Below, in pieces: positions 51,111-60,600 of a DNA stretch of 64,000 nucleotides (positions are counted from its first letter, which is position 1; each line of letters opens with the position of its first letter). A program made the translations under genes and the position numbers. Location: the NCBI RefSeq assembly GCF_900066015.1, contig NZ_LN890655.1:682001-746000 (forward strand), read 5' to 3'. The DNA comes from Candidatus Promineifilum breve. Lineage in GTDB: Bacteria > Chloroflexota > Anaerolineae > Promineifilales > Promineifilaceae. The notes below the pieces were generated by a model, which worked only from the letters and a program-made list of their open reading frames with translations, did no database searches and was not told where the DNA came from.

Positions 51111-54100
51111 ATGCTCGTTTCTCGCCCGATCTCACTTGCCGCCAAGGCCCGCAGACGCTCGTTTCTCATCCTGGCCCTCGTTGCCGTGTTGACATTGCTG
51201 GCAGGCGCCGGCCGCGCCGTGCAGGCCGCGCCGATCACCATCACTGTTGACACTCCCAGCGACGACCCCCTGGCGCTGGATTGCAGTGATAGCCTCAGCG
51301 ACGATTGCAGCTTGCGCGGGGCGATCTTGAAGGCCAACGCCGATCCCGGCAACAGCTATACCATCGTGCTGCCGCCTGACTTCAGCACCTATGGCCTGGA
51401 CGAAGATGACGAAACCCCGGATGATCCCACCATCCGCGACCTGGACATCCTGGTCGATCTGACGATCCTGGGGGCAGGCGAGGCACAGACGGCGATTTCC
51501 GGCGAAAACGGGTCTGTGGACTACCGCGTGTTCCACATCCACGGCGGGGCCAATGTCACCCTCGCCAACCTGACCATCCGGGACGGGCAAAACGAGGACA
51601 CTGCCCTGGGCGGCGGCGGCATCCTGCACGAAGGCGCGTCCCTCATGCTCCAGAACGTGACCGTCTCGACCAATAAATCGGATCACCCCGGCGGGGGTAT
51701 CGCCAATTACGGCGGCGATTTGACCGTAACCGGTTCGACATTTTTTGGCAACGGCACCACGACAGAGAGCCTGCCGGCCATCGACGACTGTGGCGGCGGT
51801 ATCTACCAGGATGTTACGGCCGGCGTCCTGACCATCACCACCAGCGAATTTACGAATAACGTCAGCCCGTGGGGCGGCGGCGCGGTCTGTTCTTACGGCG
51901 AAACCACCGTCCAATTTAGTACCTTTACCGGCAACGACGGCGGCGAAGGCGGCGGCGCGCTCTACATTTCCGGATCGCCGGCCACGGTCAGCGCCAACAC
52001 CTTCATCAACAACACCGCCGCGTCAGGCGGGGCCATCCATAGCAACAGCCCCGATCTGACCGTCGTCAACAGCACCTTCTACGTCAATACAGCCAACAAC
52101 GCCGCCGGGGTGGACGCTCGGGCGGGTGTGACCAACGTGGTCAATAGCACCTTTGCCGATAACGACGCCAGCGGCGTCGGTGGCGCCTTCCAGGAGCAAA
52201 ACTGCTGTGGGGCCGTCCTGACAGTGACAAACTCCATCATCGATGGGGTCAGCGGCGAGAACACCTGCTCCGGTGGCTTTGCCGATGGCGGCGGCAACGT
52301 TGTCCACGAGGCCAACGGTTGCACCGGCACGGCCGCCAACCCGGTATTGCAGCCCTTGGCCGACAACGGCGGGCCGACCCTGACCATGGCTCTCGGCGAG
52401 GGCAGCGGGGCGTTCGGTGCGGCCGTGTTGGCCTTCTGCCCGCCCACCGATCAGCGCGGCGTGGCCCGCCCCGATCCCTACACCGACCCCACGTGCGATA
52501 GCGGCGCCTACGAGAGCGGCGAATCGAGCACCTCCACGCCCGTGGCCGTCGGCGATACGGCCACCGTGCCTTCTGGGGGCACGGTCACCATCCTGGAAAA
52601 CGGCTCAACCTCGGTGCTGACCAACGATACCGACAACGAGTTGGATCCGCTGACGGCCGAGTTGGTTAGCGGCCCGACGAATGCCGCGGCCTTCTACCTA
52701 AACGCGGATGGCACGTTCGGCTATACCCACGACGGCACGGAGATGATCGCCGATACGTTCACCTACCGGGCGTGTGACAGCCTGGATTGCTCCGCCCCGG
52801 CCACAGTGCGCATCGTGCTGGAAAACAACGTCCGCAACGATGCCATCACCATCCCCACCACGTCGCCCACCACGGATACGGCCGTCAACCCGACCGATCC
52901 CAACTGGTACCGCTTCGACGTGGACGATCCCGGCTCAAAGATCGTGGTCACGCTGGACAGCGATTACGATTACGACCTGTATTTGTTCGCGCCGGGCATC
53001 AATGAAGAAGACGGCACCGTGCGCGATCTGGCCCAGATGACCGACATCGCCCAACTGGTCGACATCGCCCAATTGGTGGACATCGCCCAATTGGTGGACA
53101 TCGCCCAGATCACCGACATCGCCCAGATCACCGACATCGCTCTCCTGGCTAACATGGGCGATCTGATCGACATCGCTCAACTGGACGCGCTCGCCCAACT
53201 GGTCGACATCGCCCAGATCACCGACATCGCCCAGATCACCGACATCGCCCAGATGACCGACATCGCCCGCGACAACGTGGACGGTACGCTGGTCGGCCTG
53301 TCGATCAAGAGCGGCCCAGCGAATGTGACCGGCAACGAGCGCATCGAGCACGAGATCCACGAACTGGCCGGCCCCTACTTCCTGGGCGTCATCGCCCACG
53401 ACGAGACGGCCGTCGGCCAGCCCTTCACGCTGGAAGTGGACATCACCCTCGAAGAACCCTTGCCCACCAACCCGATCAAACCGGTGGGCGACTTCGACCA
53501 ACCGGCCACCGATACGAATGTAGAGACCATCATCCTGACCAACAAGGCGCGGTTCGTCGACCAGTATTCGCAGGAAGAAGCCGACGACATGATGGCCGCG
53601 CTGGAGTTGCTGGCCGACGAGCCGACGGTCAACGGCGTGGTCGTCGATTTGGACACGGTGCAGAATCCGCAAGGCCAGTTCATCATGCGCGGCATTTACG
53701 CCGCCTGGAACGAGAATACCCCCGCCGAGCTGGGCAACCCGCAGACGGCCAACCGCGTGGCCCAATCGATCAAGCAATACATCTACGACATCCTGCCGGC
53801 CTACCCCAACGCCAAGTACATCGTTCTGGCCGGCAACGACGAGATCGTCCCCCACCGGCGGATGATCGATAGCACCCTGGTCGCTAACCAGCGGCGCTAC
53901 GTTGTGGCCGACGACCCGGCCATCGCAGCGGCCTATGAGAATCGCTACTACCTGACGGATGATTATTACGCCGCCGTGCTGCCCTACAGCGCCTTCGGCC
54001 GCGAGCTATACCTGCCGCAATACGCCATCGGCCGCCTCGTCGAGTCGCCGGCCGAGATTCAGAACATCATCGACGTCTATCGCAACGGCCATGAGACCAT

Positions 54101-57100
54101 CGCGCCACAGAACGCGCTGGTCACCGGCTACGACTTCCTGATCGATCAGGCCAACGCCGTCGCCGCCGAACTGGACGCGCGCGGGGTGGATAACCAGACC
54201 AACTTGATCGACAACAACTGGCGCGGCTGGGATTTCCGCGACGTGGCCTTTGGCCCCACCAACTTTGATCTGATCTCGCTGAACTCCCATTTCGACCATC
54301 GCCTGTTCTTCCCCAACGGCTCGCCCACCGAGCAGCAAGGCGGCGAACCCAACCTGGTCTTTGCCGACGAACTGGACAACGCCGCCAACGATTTCACCGG
54401 CGCGCTGGTGTTCTCGGTCGGCTGCCAATCGGGATTGAACGTCAGCGACCGCTGGTACAACCCCGGCGACCCCTTCACCGGGGCCGACTGGGCGCAGATG
54501 TTCGCCGGCGAAGGCGCGACCTTCATCGGTAACACCGGCTTCGGCTACGGCGATGCCGACCTGCTGGCCTATTCGGAGAAGCTCATCCTCAACTTCGTCG
54601 GCCATCTGGGCTATAACCCCACGGGCACGGCCGCGGGCAATCCGACCGTCGGCGGCTCCCTGCTGGAGGCCAAGCAGCAATACTTCAACAGCCTGGCCGC
54701 CGGCACCTTGAGCGTCTACGACGAAAAGGTCATGGCCGAGATGACGCTCTACGGCCTGCCGATGCAAAAGGTGGAACTGCCCGATCAAACGAACGTTGAT
54801 CCGGCGGGCACACCGGCGGGTATGGTCGCGCCGACCACCGCCGAAGCAGTGCCGGCCGCCGCGCCAAGCGCCGACGGTCTCATCCCCGCCGCGCCGGTGC
54901 CCGGTCTGGAGCAAACGCCGCTCAACCTGAACTTCGCCTACACCCTCCACCCCACGACGCGCGGCGGCTACTACCAGATCACCGGCGAGACGGATCTATT
55001 CCACACCGCCGAGCGGCCGATCCTGCCCCTGACGACGGTCGATCGCTCGCGGCCCGACAAGGTGACGCGCGGTGTCCTGATGCTGGGCGGCGCATTCGAT
55101 GACATCCCCAATTTCGACCCGACGATCATGGGGCTGCTCTTCGAGGATAGCGAGGAAATCGCCGGCGAACTGCGCCATGACGTGCCTCAATGGCTGCCGT
55201 TCATGCCGGCCACGATCAACCGCTTCTGGGACGTGGGCGAGGACACCTACTCGCAGAACGTGGTCGTCACGCCGGGCCAGTTCCGGGCCACCTCGACCTC
55301 GGCCGATCCCAAGACGGTGGGCATCATGCGCCTGTACAGCGCGTTGAACCTGCTGGTCTACGAAGCCCCCGGCGAACAACCGGATTACAAGGCCCCCGGC
55401 GTCTGGCAAATCGCGGCCACCCCCGGCCCGGGCCTGTCCCTGACTTTCAGCGCCCTGGTGACCGACACGCCGGCCACCGACTTTCTGCCGGCCAGCGGCG
55501 TCATGCGCGTCGTCGTCCTCTATCGCCGCCTGAGCACCGAAAGCTGGTCGCGCGCCGAGTTGACCTACAACGAAGTCAGCCAGATCGCCCTCAAGTCGGT
55601 GGGGCTGCCGCAGGGGGGCGATTACGAATACTTCGTCCAGGCGGTCGATAACGCCGGCAACGTGAACCCGGTGCTCGACCACGGCAACTTCTTCCAGATC
55701 AACGTGCCCAACATCGAACCGGAAGAGCGGACGGTCTACCTCTCGGCCCGCGCCGCGGGTTCGGTCGGTGGGGTCGCCTACGACACCCGCGACATTCTGG
55801 CCTACGATCCGGCGACCGACGACTGGTCGATCTACTTCGACGGTAACGACGTTGGGCTGACCGGCAACCTGGCCGCGTTTTCGCTGCTCGATGACGGCAC
55901 CATCCTGCTGTCGCCGCAAATCCGCTTCCAGGCCCCCGTCGTCGGCTGGGTCGAGCCGCAGGACATCGTGCGCTTCTCGCCCACCTCGCTCGGCGCGACC
56001 ACGGCCGGCGGCTATACGGTGTTCCTCGACGGCTCCGACGTGGGGTTGACGCTGGCGAACGAGGCCATCAACGGCATCAGTTTCACGCCCGCCGGCCGGC
56101 TGGTCATCAGCACCTTCGGCGGGGCCACCGTGCCCGGCCAGGGCGGCCAAACGTTGAACGCCGGCGGCGACATGATGTTGCTGTTCCAGCCCAACACGCT
56201 GGGGACGGGCAGCAGCGGCTATTGGGAACCCTATCTGGACGGCAGCGCCATCGGTCTGACGGCCAATCGCATCGCCGCGCAATGGATCGACCCGACGACT
56301 GGCGACGTCTACTTCACGCCGCGCTCCAACGTGACCATCGACGGCCATACCTATCGCATGGGCGACATCGTCCATTGCACGCCGCTGGACGCCGGCCCCA
56401 TCAGCGCCTGCGCCCTGACCGTCCACTGGACCGCGCCTGGCCTGAATATCGAGAGCATGGATTTGGGCCAGCCATTGCCGTTCGAGCCGCCGGCCGGCAG
56501 CATCACCATCATCAAGCAGGTCACCAGCGGCAGCGGGGCGTTCAATTTCAACGGCGACCTGGGCAACTTCTCGCTGGTCGTCCCCGGCGGGGCCAGCCAG
56601 ACGTTTGACGAATTGGAGACCGGTGCCTATCTGGTGCGCGAACTGACGCCCACCGGCTGGCTGGTGAGCGGCATTAGCTGCGATGATGCCGACGGCGGCA
56701 CGGCGGTCGTGGCCGATAATGAAGTGATGATTGATCTCGACGCGGGCCAGGCCATCACCTGTACCTTTACCAACGCGCCGGAGACCGCGCCGACCGAAGA
56801 CACCGTCTACGTCAACGTCGCTCAGGCGGGCAGCGTCGGCGGCGTGGCCTACGACGCGGCCGACATCCTGCGCTATACGCCCGCCGGCCAGTGGCAACTG
56901 TTCTTCGACGGCTCGGACGTGGGTCTGGGCGTGGCCGGAATCAAGGCCTTCACGTTGCTGTCCGACAACAGCATCCTGCTCAGCGTCGCCAAGCCGGTCG
57001 AAATGGCCGGTCTGGGCCGCATCGGGCTGGAGGACGTGCTGCGCTTCATTCCCACCAGCACGGGCACGACCACCGCCGGCACGTTCCAACTGTACTTCGA

Positions 57101-57557
57101 CGGCTCGGACGTGTCGCTGACGGCCAAATCGGAAGCGATTGACGCGCTGACCATTGGTCCCGGCGGCAAGCTGATCATCAGTACAACGGGCAAGGTGACG
57201 ATCAAGCCGCCATCGGGCAATCTGAAGGCCAGGAACAGCGATCTGTTGGCCTTCACCTTCGGCACGACGGGCAGCTCGACCTCCGGCACGTGGTCGCTCT
57301 ACTTCGAGGGTGCCGACGTGGGCCTGAAGAAGGAGAACGTCGACGCGCTGTGGATCGACCCGCTGAACGGCGACATCTACCTGTCCGTGACCAACGCCTA
57401 CAATCTGGGCAATGGCGTGAGCGGCGACGAGAGCGCCATCTTCATCTGCGACCCCGGCAGTCTGGGGGCCACGACGACCTGCGCCTATCGGGCCTATTGG
57501 GACGCGGCCGCCGCCGGGTTGGACGCGAATATCAGAGGCATCTACATCCAGCGCTAG
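51111..57557 (+). CDS. Giant secreted multidomain protein with gingipain-like (C25) peptidase domain
   Basis: A 2148-residue protein. A signal peptide (about 1-40) is followed by a right-handed beta-helix region with CSLRGAI-like motif (about 60-460), a cadherin/VCBS-like repeat (about 480-570), a PPC-like domain (590-790) interrupted by 14 DIAQ-type hexapeptides (639-720), then a C25-like domain with NDEIVPHRR, His1060 in NSHFDH and Cys1105 in VGCQSG. C-terminal parts are an Ig-like beta domain, two copies of a DGSDVGLT-containing domain, and a SpaA-like fold before the last copy. GGAG supports ATG at 51111. No sorting signal is seen. It is probably an exported adhesin/peptidase. Confidence 0.85.
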   Translation: MLVSRPISLAAKARRRSFLILALVAVLTLLAGAGRAVQAAPITITVDTPSDDPLALDCSDSLSDDCSLRGAILKANADPGNSYTIVLPPDFSTYGLDEDDETPDDPTIRDLDILVDLTILGAGEAQTAISGENGSVDYRVFHIHGGANVTLANLTIRDGQNEDTALGGGGILHEGASLMLQNVTVSTNKSDHPGGGIANYGGDLTVTGSTFFGNGTTTESLPAIDDCGGGIYQDVTAGVLTITTSEFTNNVSPWGGGAVCSYGETTVQFSTFTGNDGGEGGGALYISGSPATVSANTFINNTAASGGAIHSNSPDLTVVNSTFYVNTANNAAGVDARAGVTNVVNSTFADNDASGVGGAFQEQNCCGAVLTVTNSIIDGVSGENTCSGGFADGGGNVVHEANGCTGTAANPVLQPLADNGGPTLTMALGEGSGAFGAAVLAFCPPTDQRGVARPDPYTDPTCDSGAYESGESSTSTPVAVGDTATVPSGGTVTILENGSTSVLTNDTDNELDPLTAELVSGPTNAAAFYLNADGTFGYTHDGTEMIADTFTYRACDSLDCSAPATVRIVLENNVRNDAITIPTTSPTTDTAVNPTDPNWYRFDVDDPGSKIVVTLDSDYDYDLYLFAPGINEEDGTVRDLAQMTDIAQLVDIAQLVDIAQLVDIAQITDIAQITDIALLANMGDLIDIAQLDALAQLVDIAQITDIAQITDIAQMTDIARDNVDGTLVGLSIKSGPANVTGNERIEHEIHELAGPYFLGVIAHDETAVGQPFTLEVDITLEEPLPTNPIKPVGDFDQPATDTNVETIILTNKARFVDQYSQEEADDMMAALELLADEPTVNGVVVDLDTVQNPQGQFIMRGIYAAWNENTPAELGNPQTANRVAQSIKQYIYDILPAYPNAKYIVLAGNDEIVPHRRMIDSTLVANQRRYVVADDPAIAAAYENRYYLTDDYYAAVLPYSAFGRELYLPQYAIGRLVESPAEIQNIIDVYRNGHETIAPQNALVTGYDFLIDQANAVAAELDARGVDNQTNLIDNNWRGWDFRDVAFGPTNFDLISLNSHFDHRLFFPNGSPTEQQGGEPNLVFADELDNAANDFTGALVFSVGCQSGLNVSDRWYNPGDPFTGADWAQMFAGEGATFIGNTGFGYGDADLLAYSEKLILNFVGHLGYNPTGTAAGNPTVGGSLLEAKQQYFNSLAAGTLSVYDEKVMAEMTLYGLPMQKVELPDQTNVDPAGTPAGMVAPTTAEAVPAAAPSADGLIPAAPVPGLEQTPLNLNFAYTLHPTTRGGYYQITGETDLFHTAERPILPLTTVDRSRPDKVTRGVLMLGGAFDDIPNFDPTIMGLLFEDSEEIAGELRHDVPQWLPFMPATINRFWDVGEDTYSQNVVVTPGQFRATSTSADPKTVGIMRLYSALNLLVYEAPGEQPDYKAPGVWQIAATPGPGLSLTFSALVTDTPATDFLPASGVMRVVVLYRRLSTESWSRAELTYNEVSQIALKSVGLPQGGDYEYFVQAVDNAGNVNPVLDHGNFFQINVPNIEPEERTVYLSARAAGSVGGVAYDTRDILAYDPATDDWSIYFDGNDVGLTGNLAAFSLLDDGTILLSPQIRFQAPVVGWVEPQDIVRFSPTSLGATTAGGYTVFLDGSDVGLTLANEAINGISFTPAGRLVISTFGGATVPGQGGQTLNAGGDMMLLFQPNTLGTGSSGYWEPYLDGSAIGLTANRIAAQWIDPTTGDVYFTPRSNVTIDGHTYRMGDIVHCTPLDAGPISACALTVHWTAPGLNIESMDLGQPLPFEPPAGSITIIKQVTSGSGAFNFNGDLGNFSLVVPGGASQTFDELETGAYLVRELTPTGWLVSGISCDDADGGTAVVADNEVMIDLDAGQAITCTFTNAPETAPTEDTVYVNVAQAGSVGGVAYDAADILRYTPAGQWQLFFDGSDVGLGVAGIKAFTLLSDNSILLSVAKPVEMAGLGRIGLEDVLRFIPTSTGTTTAGTFQLYFDGSDVSLTAKSEAIDALTIGPGGKLIISTTGKVTIKPPSGNLKARNSDLLAFTFGTTGSSTSGTWSLYFEGADVGLKKENVDALWIDPLNGDIYLSVTNAYNLGNGVSGDESAIFICDPGSLGATTTCAYRAYWDAAAAGLDANIRGIYIQR
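53025..53270 (+). repeat. DIAQ hexapeptide (18-bp) tandem repeat inside the C25 gene
   Basis: Fourteen in-frame 18-bp units (13 complete plus a partial) with consensus GACATCGCCCAGATCACC, encoding D-I-A-Q-[L/I/M]-[V/T]. The middle units vary (DIALLA, NMGDLI, DALAQL). Neighbouring third positions differ (CAACTGGTC, CAATTGGTG), so it is not a recent slippage product. It splits a PPC-like domain. Confidence 0.92.
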
Positions 57558-57585
57558 ACCGCAAGGGCAGCGCGTCATAAACTAA

Positions 57586-57609
57586 AAAGAGCGGCTTCGG
57601 CCGCTCTTT
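57586..57609. terminator. Bidirectional terminator with UUCG loop
   Basis: AAAGAGCGGC (57586-57595), TTCG loop, GCCGCTCTTT (57600-57609), with A-tract before and T-run after. Its right arm contains two bases of the stop codon of the opposing gene (57608-57610). It ends both the C25 gene and the cyclase gene. Confidence 0.9.
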
Positions 57610-60600
57610 ATTTTTCCGGCGTGGGCAAGCGTGTTTCGCCCATGAGGGCATACGCCTGCTCCATCTCCATCATGGCCCCCAACCGCTCGAAGGTCGGCAG
57701 GCATTCGCGCAGCAGCGTGTCGCGCCGCTCGCTCCGGCGCTGGTCAGGCAATTGGGCCAGCGACAGTTGGGAGCAGGCCAGGCCATAATCGTTGCCGACC
57801 TCGCGGAGGAGGGTGATGGCCTTCTCCAGGCTGGTCTCGGCGTCCGTAATCTGTCCTTCGGCGGCCTGGATCGCCCCGATCACCCGCCAGACCATGCCCT
57901 GCTCACCGGGAGCGGCCAATTCTTCGGCCAGGCCCAGGGATTTGGCGGCCTGCTGGCGGGCCTGTTCAAACTCTCGTTGGGCCAGGAAGGCTTCAGCCAA
58001 ACGGCGATGCAGTTCCGGCAGCATGTCGCGGCCCTGCGCCTGCTCAAACAAGCGTTGGCTGTCATACAAATGAGTGAAGGCGATGGCCAACTCCGAACGC
58101 CGGATGTGGGTGGCCCCCAGGTTCAAATGCAGTACGCCCATCACCCACAGCGAACCGCCAATCGTCTCCAGGGCGTTCAAGGCGCGTTGATAATAATGCA
58201 GGGCATCGTCCAGCCGGCCCTGATTGAGCGCAATACCGCCGAGGTTGTTATCGACAAAGATGCGGTTGTAGATGTTGCCCAGTTGGGTGAACGTTTGTCC
58301 GGCCTGGCGATAGACTTTGTCGGCGTCGGCCCATTGACCAAGATCGAAGTAGGCCGAGGCCAGGGAGTTCTGCACTTGGGCCTGGCCTTGCAGATTGCCG
58401 ATCTCCCGATAGAGGGCCAGCGCCTCCTCAAAGTGGGCCGCCGCTTCGCCGGATCGGCCGCGGCTGCGGTCGATGTTGCCCAACAGATTGTGCGACCGGG
58501 CCACGATCGATGGCGCGTTGAGTTCCTCGGCGGCCAGCAAACTGGCGATGGCCTGCTGGCTGGCCCGTTGATATTCGCCCTGGCGCGTGTAAATCAGTCC
58601 GGCGATGAGCCGCAGCTCCAACGCCGCCGGTGTCAGCCGGTCGCCAAGCACGGCCAGGCCGCGATCGATCCACTCCAGAGCCGGGGCGTATTGGCCGCGC
58701 ACCTCGAAGCCGCGGGCCATCCAGCGGCAAATCCACGCCTGCGCTTCCGTGTTGCCCAATTCCTCGGCCAGCGCCAGCGCCGTTTGCAGATGCTCCTGAG
58801 CCTCATCGATCTGGCCGATGGTCAGCAACAGCTCACCCAGATCGGCGTGGATTTGCTGCCGCTGGCTCAGCGTGTCCGGCGGCGACAAATGCTCGGCGCT
58901 GGTCAAGGCCCGGCGATAATGTTCGATGCTCTGTAAATTGGCGAAGAGTTGCTTGTCCTGCGCGCCGGCCAACAGATGGAAGCGCAGCGAGCGCGCCCAA
59001 TCTTCGCCCAGATAGGCGTGATAGGCGATCTGCCCCGTGGCCTCCGGCGATTGTTCTTCCAGCAGGGCGGCCAGTCGCATGTGAAGCTCGCGCCGTTGGG
59101 TGAACAGAAGCGTCTCGTAGGACACTTCCTGGGTGGCCTGCTGGCGAAAGGTGTAGGTCTCCCGGCTGGTCTCGGCCCGCGATTCCCAATCCTGGAAGAT
59201 AAAGTCGCGCTCTTCCAGGACGTGGGCCTGATCGCGCAACGTGCCCCGTAGCGGATTGGACGGGTGAACCTGGGCCACCAGACCCAATTCAAAGCTGTAA
59301 CCGATGACGCTGGCGACCTTGATGGTGGGCTTGTGCGAATCCGGCAAGCGATCCAGCCGCGCCAGAATGACGCCATGAACGGAGTCGGGAATGCCCAGAT
59401 TGATGCTGGTCAGGTCGGCCGATTGGGCCAGCACCCACGTGCCTTCATCCTGGGTCAGCACGTTGGCCTTGCGCATCGTCTCAATCATCCCGTCGGACAA
59501 GGCCCATTTGCCATCCATCTCGATCAGTTGATGGGCTTCCCGCAGGGCATCCACCAATTCGCGGGCGAAGAAAGGGTTGCCCTGGGCCTTGGCGGCGATC
59601 AGCAAGTTAGCCAGCAGCGAGGGACGGCTGCCCAAAAAGGCTTCGATCAATCGCTCAAGGCTGGCCGCATCCAGTTCATCCAGTTCGATCAGGTGGTGGT
59701 GGGGCAGGCTGTGAATCGCCGCCAGGGTTGCCGTCGTCGAGCCGGTCTCCGCGATGGGGCGCACGGCGGCGATCAGGAGCACGGGCGCGTCGCCGATGGT
59801 TTTCGCCAGCGATTCGAGCAAGCCGCGCGATGCCTCATCGATCCAATGGGCGTTATCAAAAATCAGGCACAGCGGCTGGGAACGGGCCCAGACGCGCAAC
59901 ACCTCGCCCACAAAGGCAAACAAGGACTCCTGCCGCTGCTTGGGGTCGAAGGCGGCCGTCGTCGGATTATCGGGGATAGGCAGACCCAGGAGATCGCCCA
60001 GCAACGGCAGACGGATGCGCCAGTCGGGATTGATCGCCACCAACGTCTGCTCAACGGTTTGAATCGCGTCCGCTTCGGTCAACTCCGCGCTCTGCTCCGC
60101 CGGGCCGGGCTTCAGGCCCAGCACCTGGCGCATGATCTGCTGCCAGGGGTAGTAGGTCGTCGATTGGAAAACGTATTGCGACGCTCCCGACGCCACCTGA
60201 AAGCCATTGGCGGCGGCCGATTGCTGGAAAACGGACAATAGGTGGCTCTTGCCGATGCCCGTCGGCCCTTGCAGGGTGACGATCTGCCCCTCCCCGGCCA
60301 GCACGCTATCCAGCAGGCGATCCAGTTGGGCCAGTTGCGCCTCGCGCCCGATGAGCGGCAGGTCGAACTGGGCATTCTGGGCGGCCTGGGCTTGCGGGCG
60401 GCCCACCAATTCGGCCACGGGGATCGGCTCCGCGCCGCCCTTGACCGTCATCAGGCCCATCTGTTGAAATTCAAAGGCGCGCGCCTCTTCGGCCACGCGC
60501 CGCCGGACGAGGGTTTTGCCCGGCTGGGCCTTGCCCATCAGGCGGGCGGCCATATTCACTTCGTTGCCCATGACGCCATAGGTATGGCGGATGCGCGCGC

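Noticed and set aside
54996-57578. An 860-codon open frame on the minus strand opposite the C25 gene
   Set aside because: It is a high-GC shadow frame, with low-complexity Arg/Gly/Asp-rich translation and no motif, while the plus strand encodes recognisable domains. The same applies to long antisense frames at 4726-6153, 6167-8254, 32591-34120 and 40242-42248.
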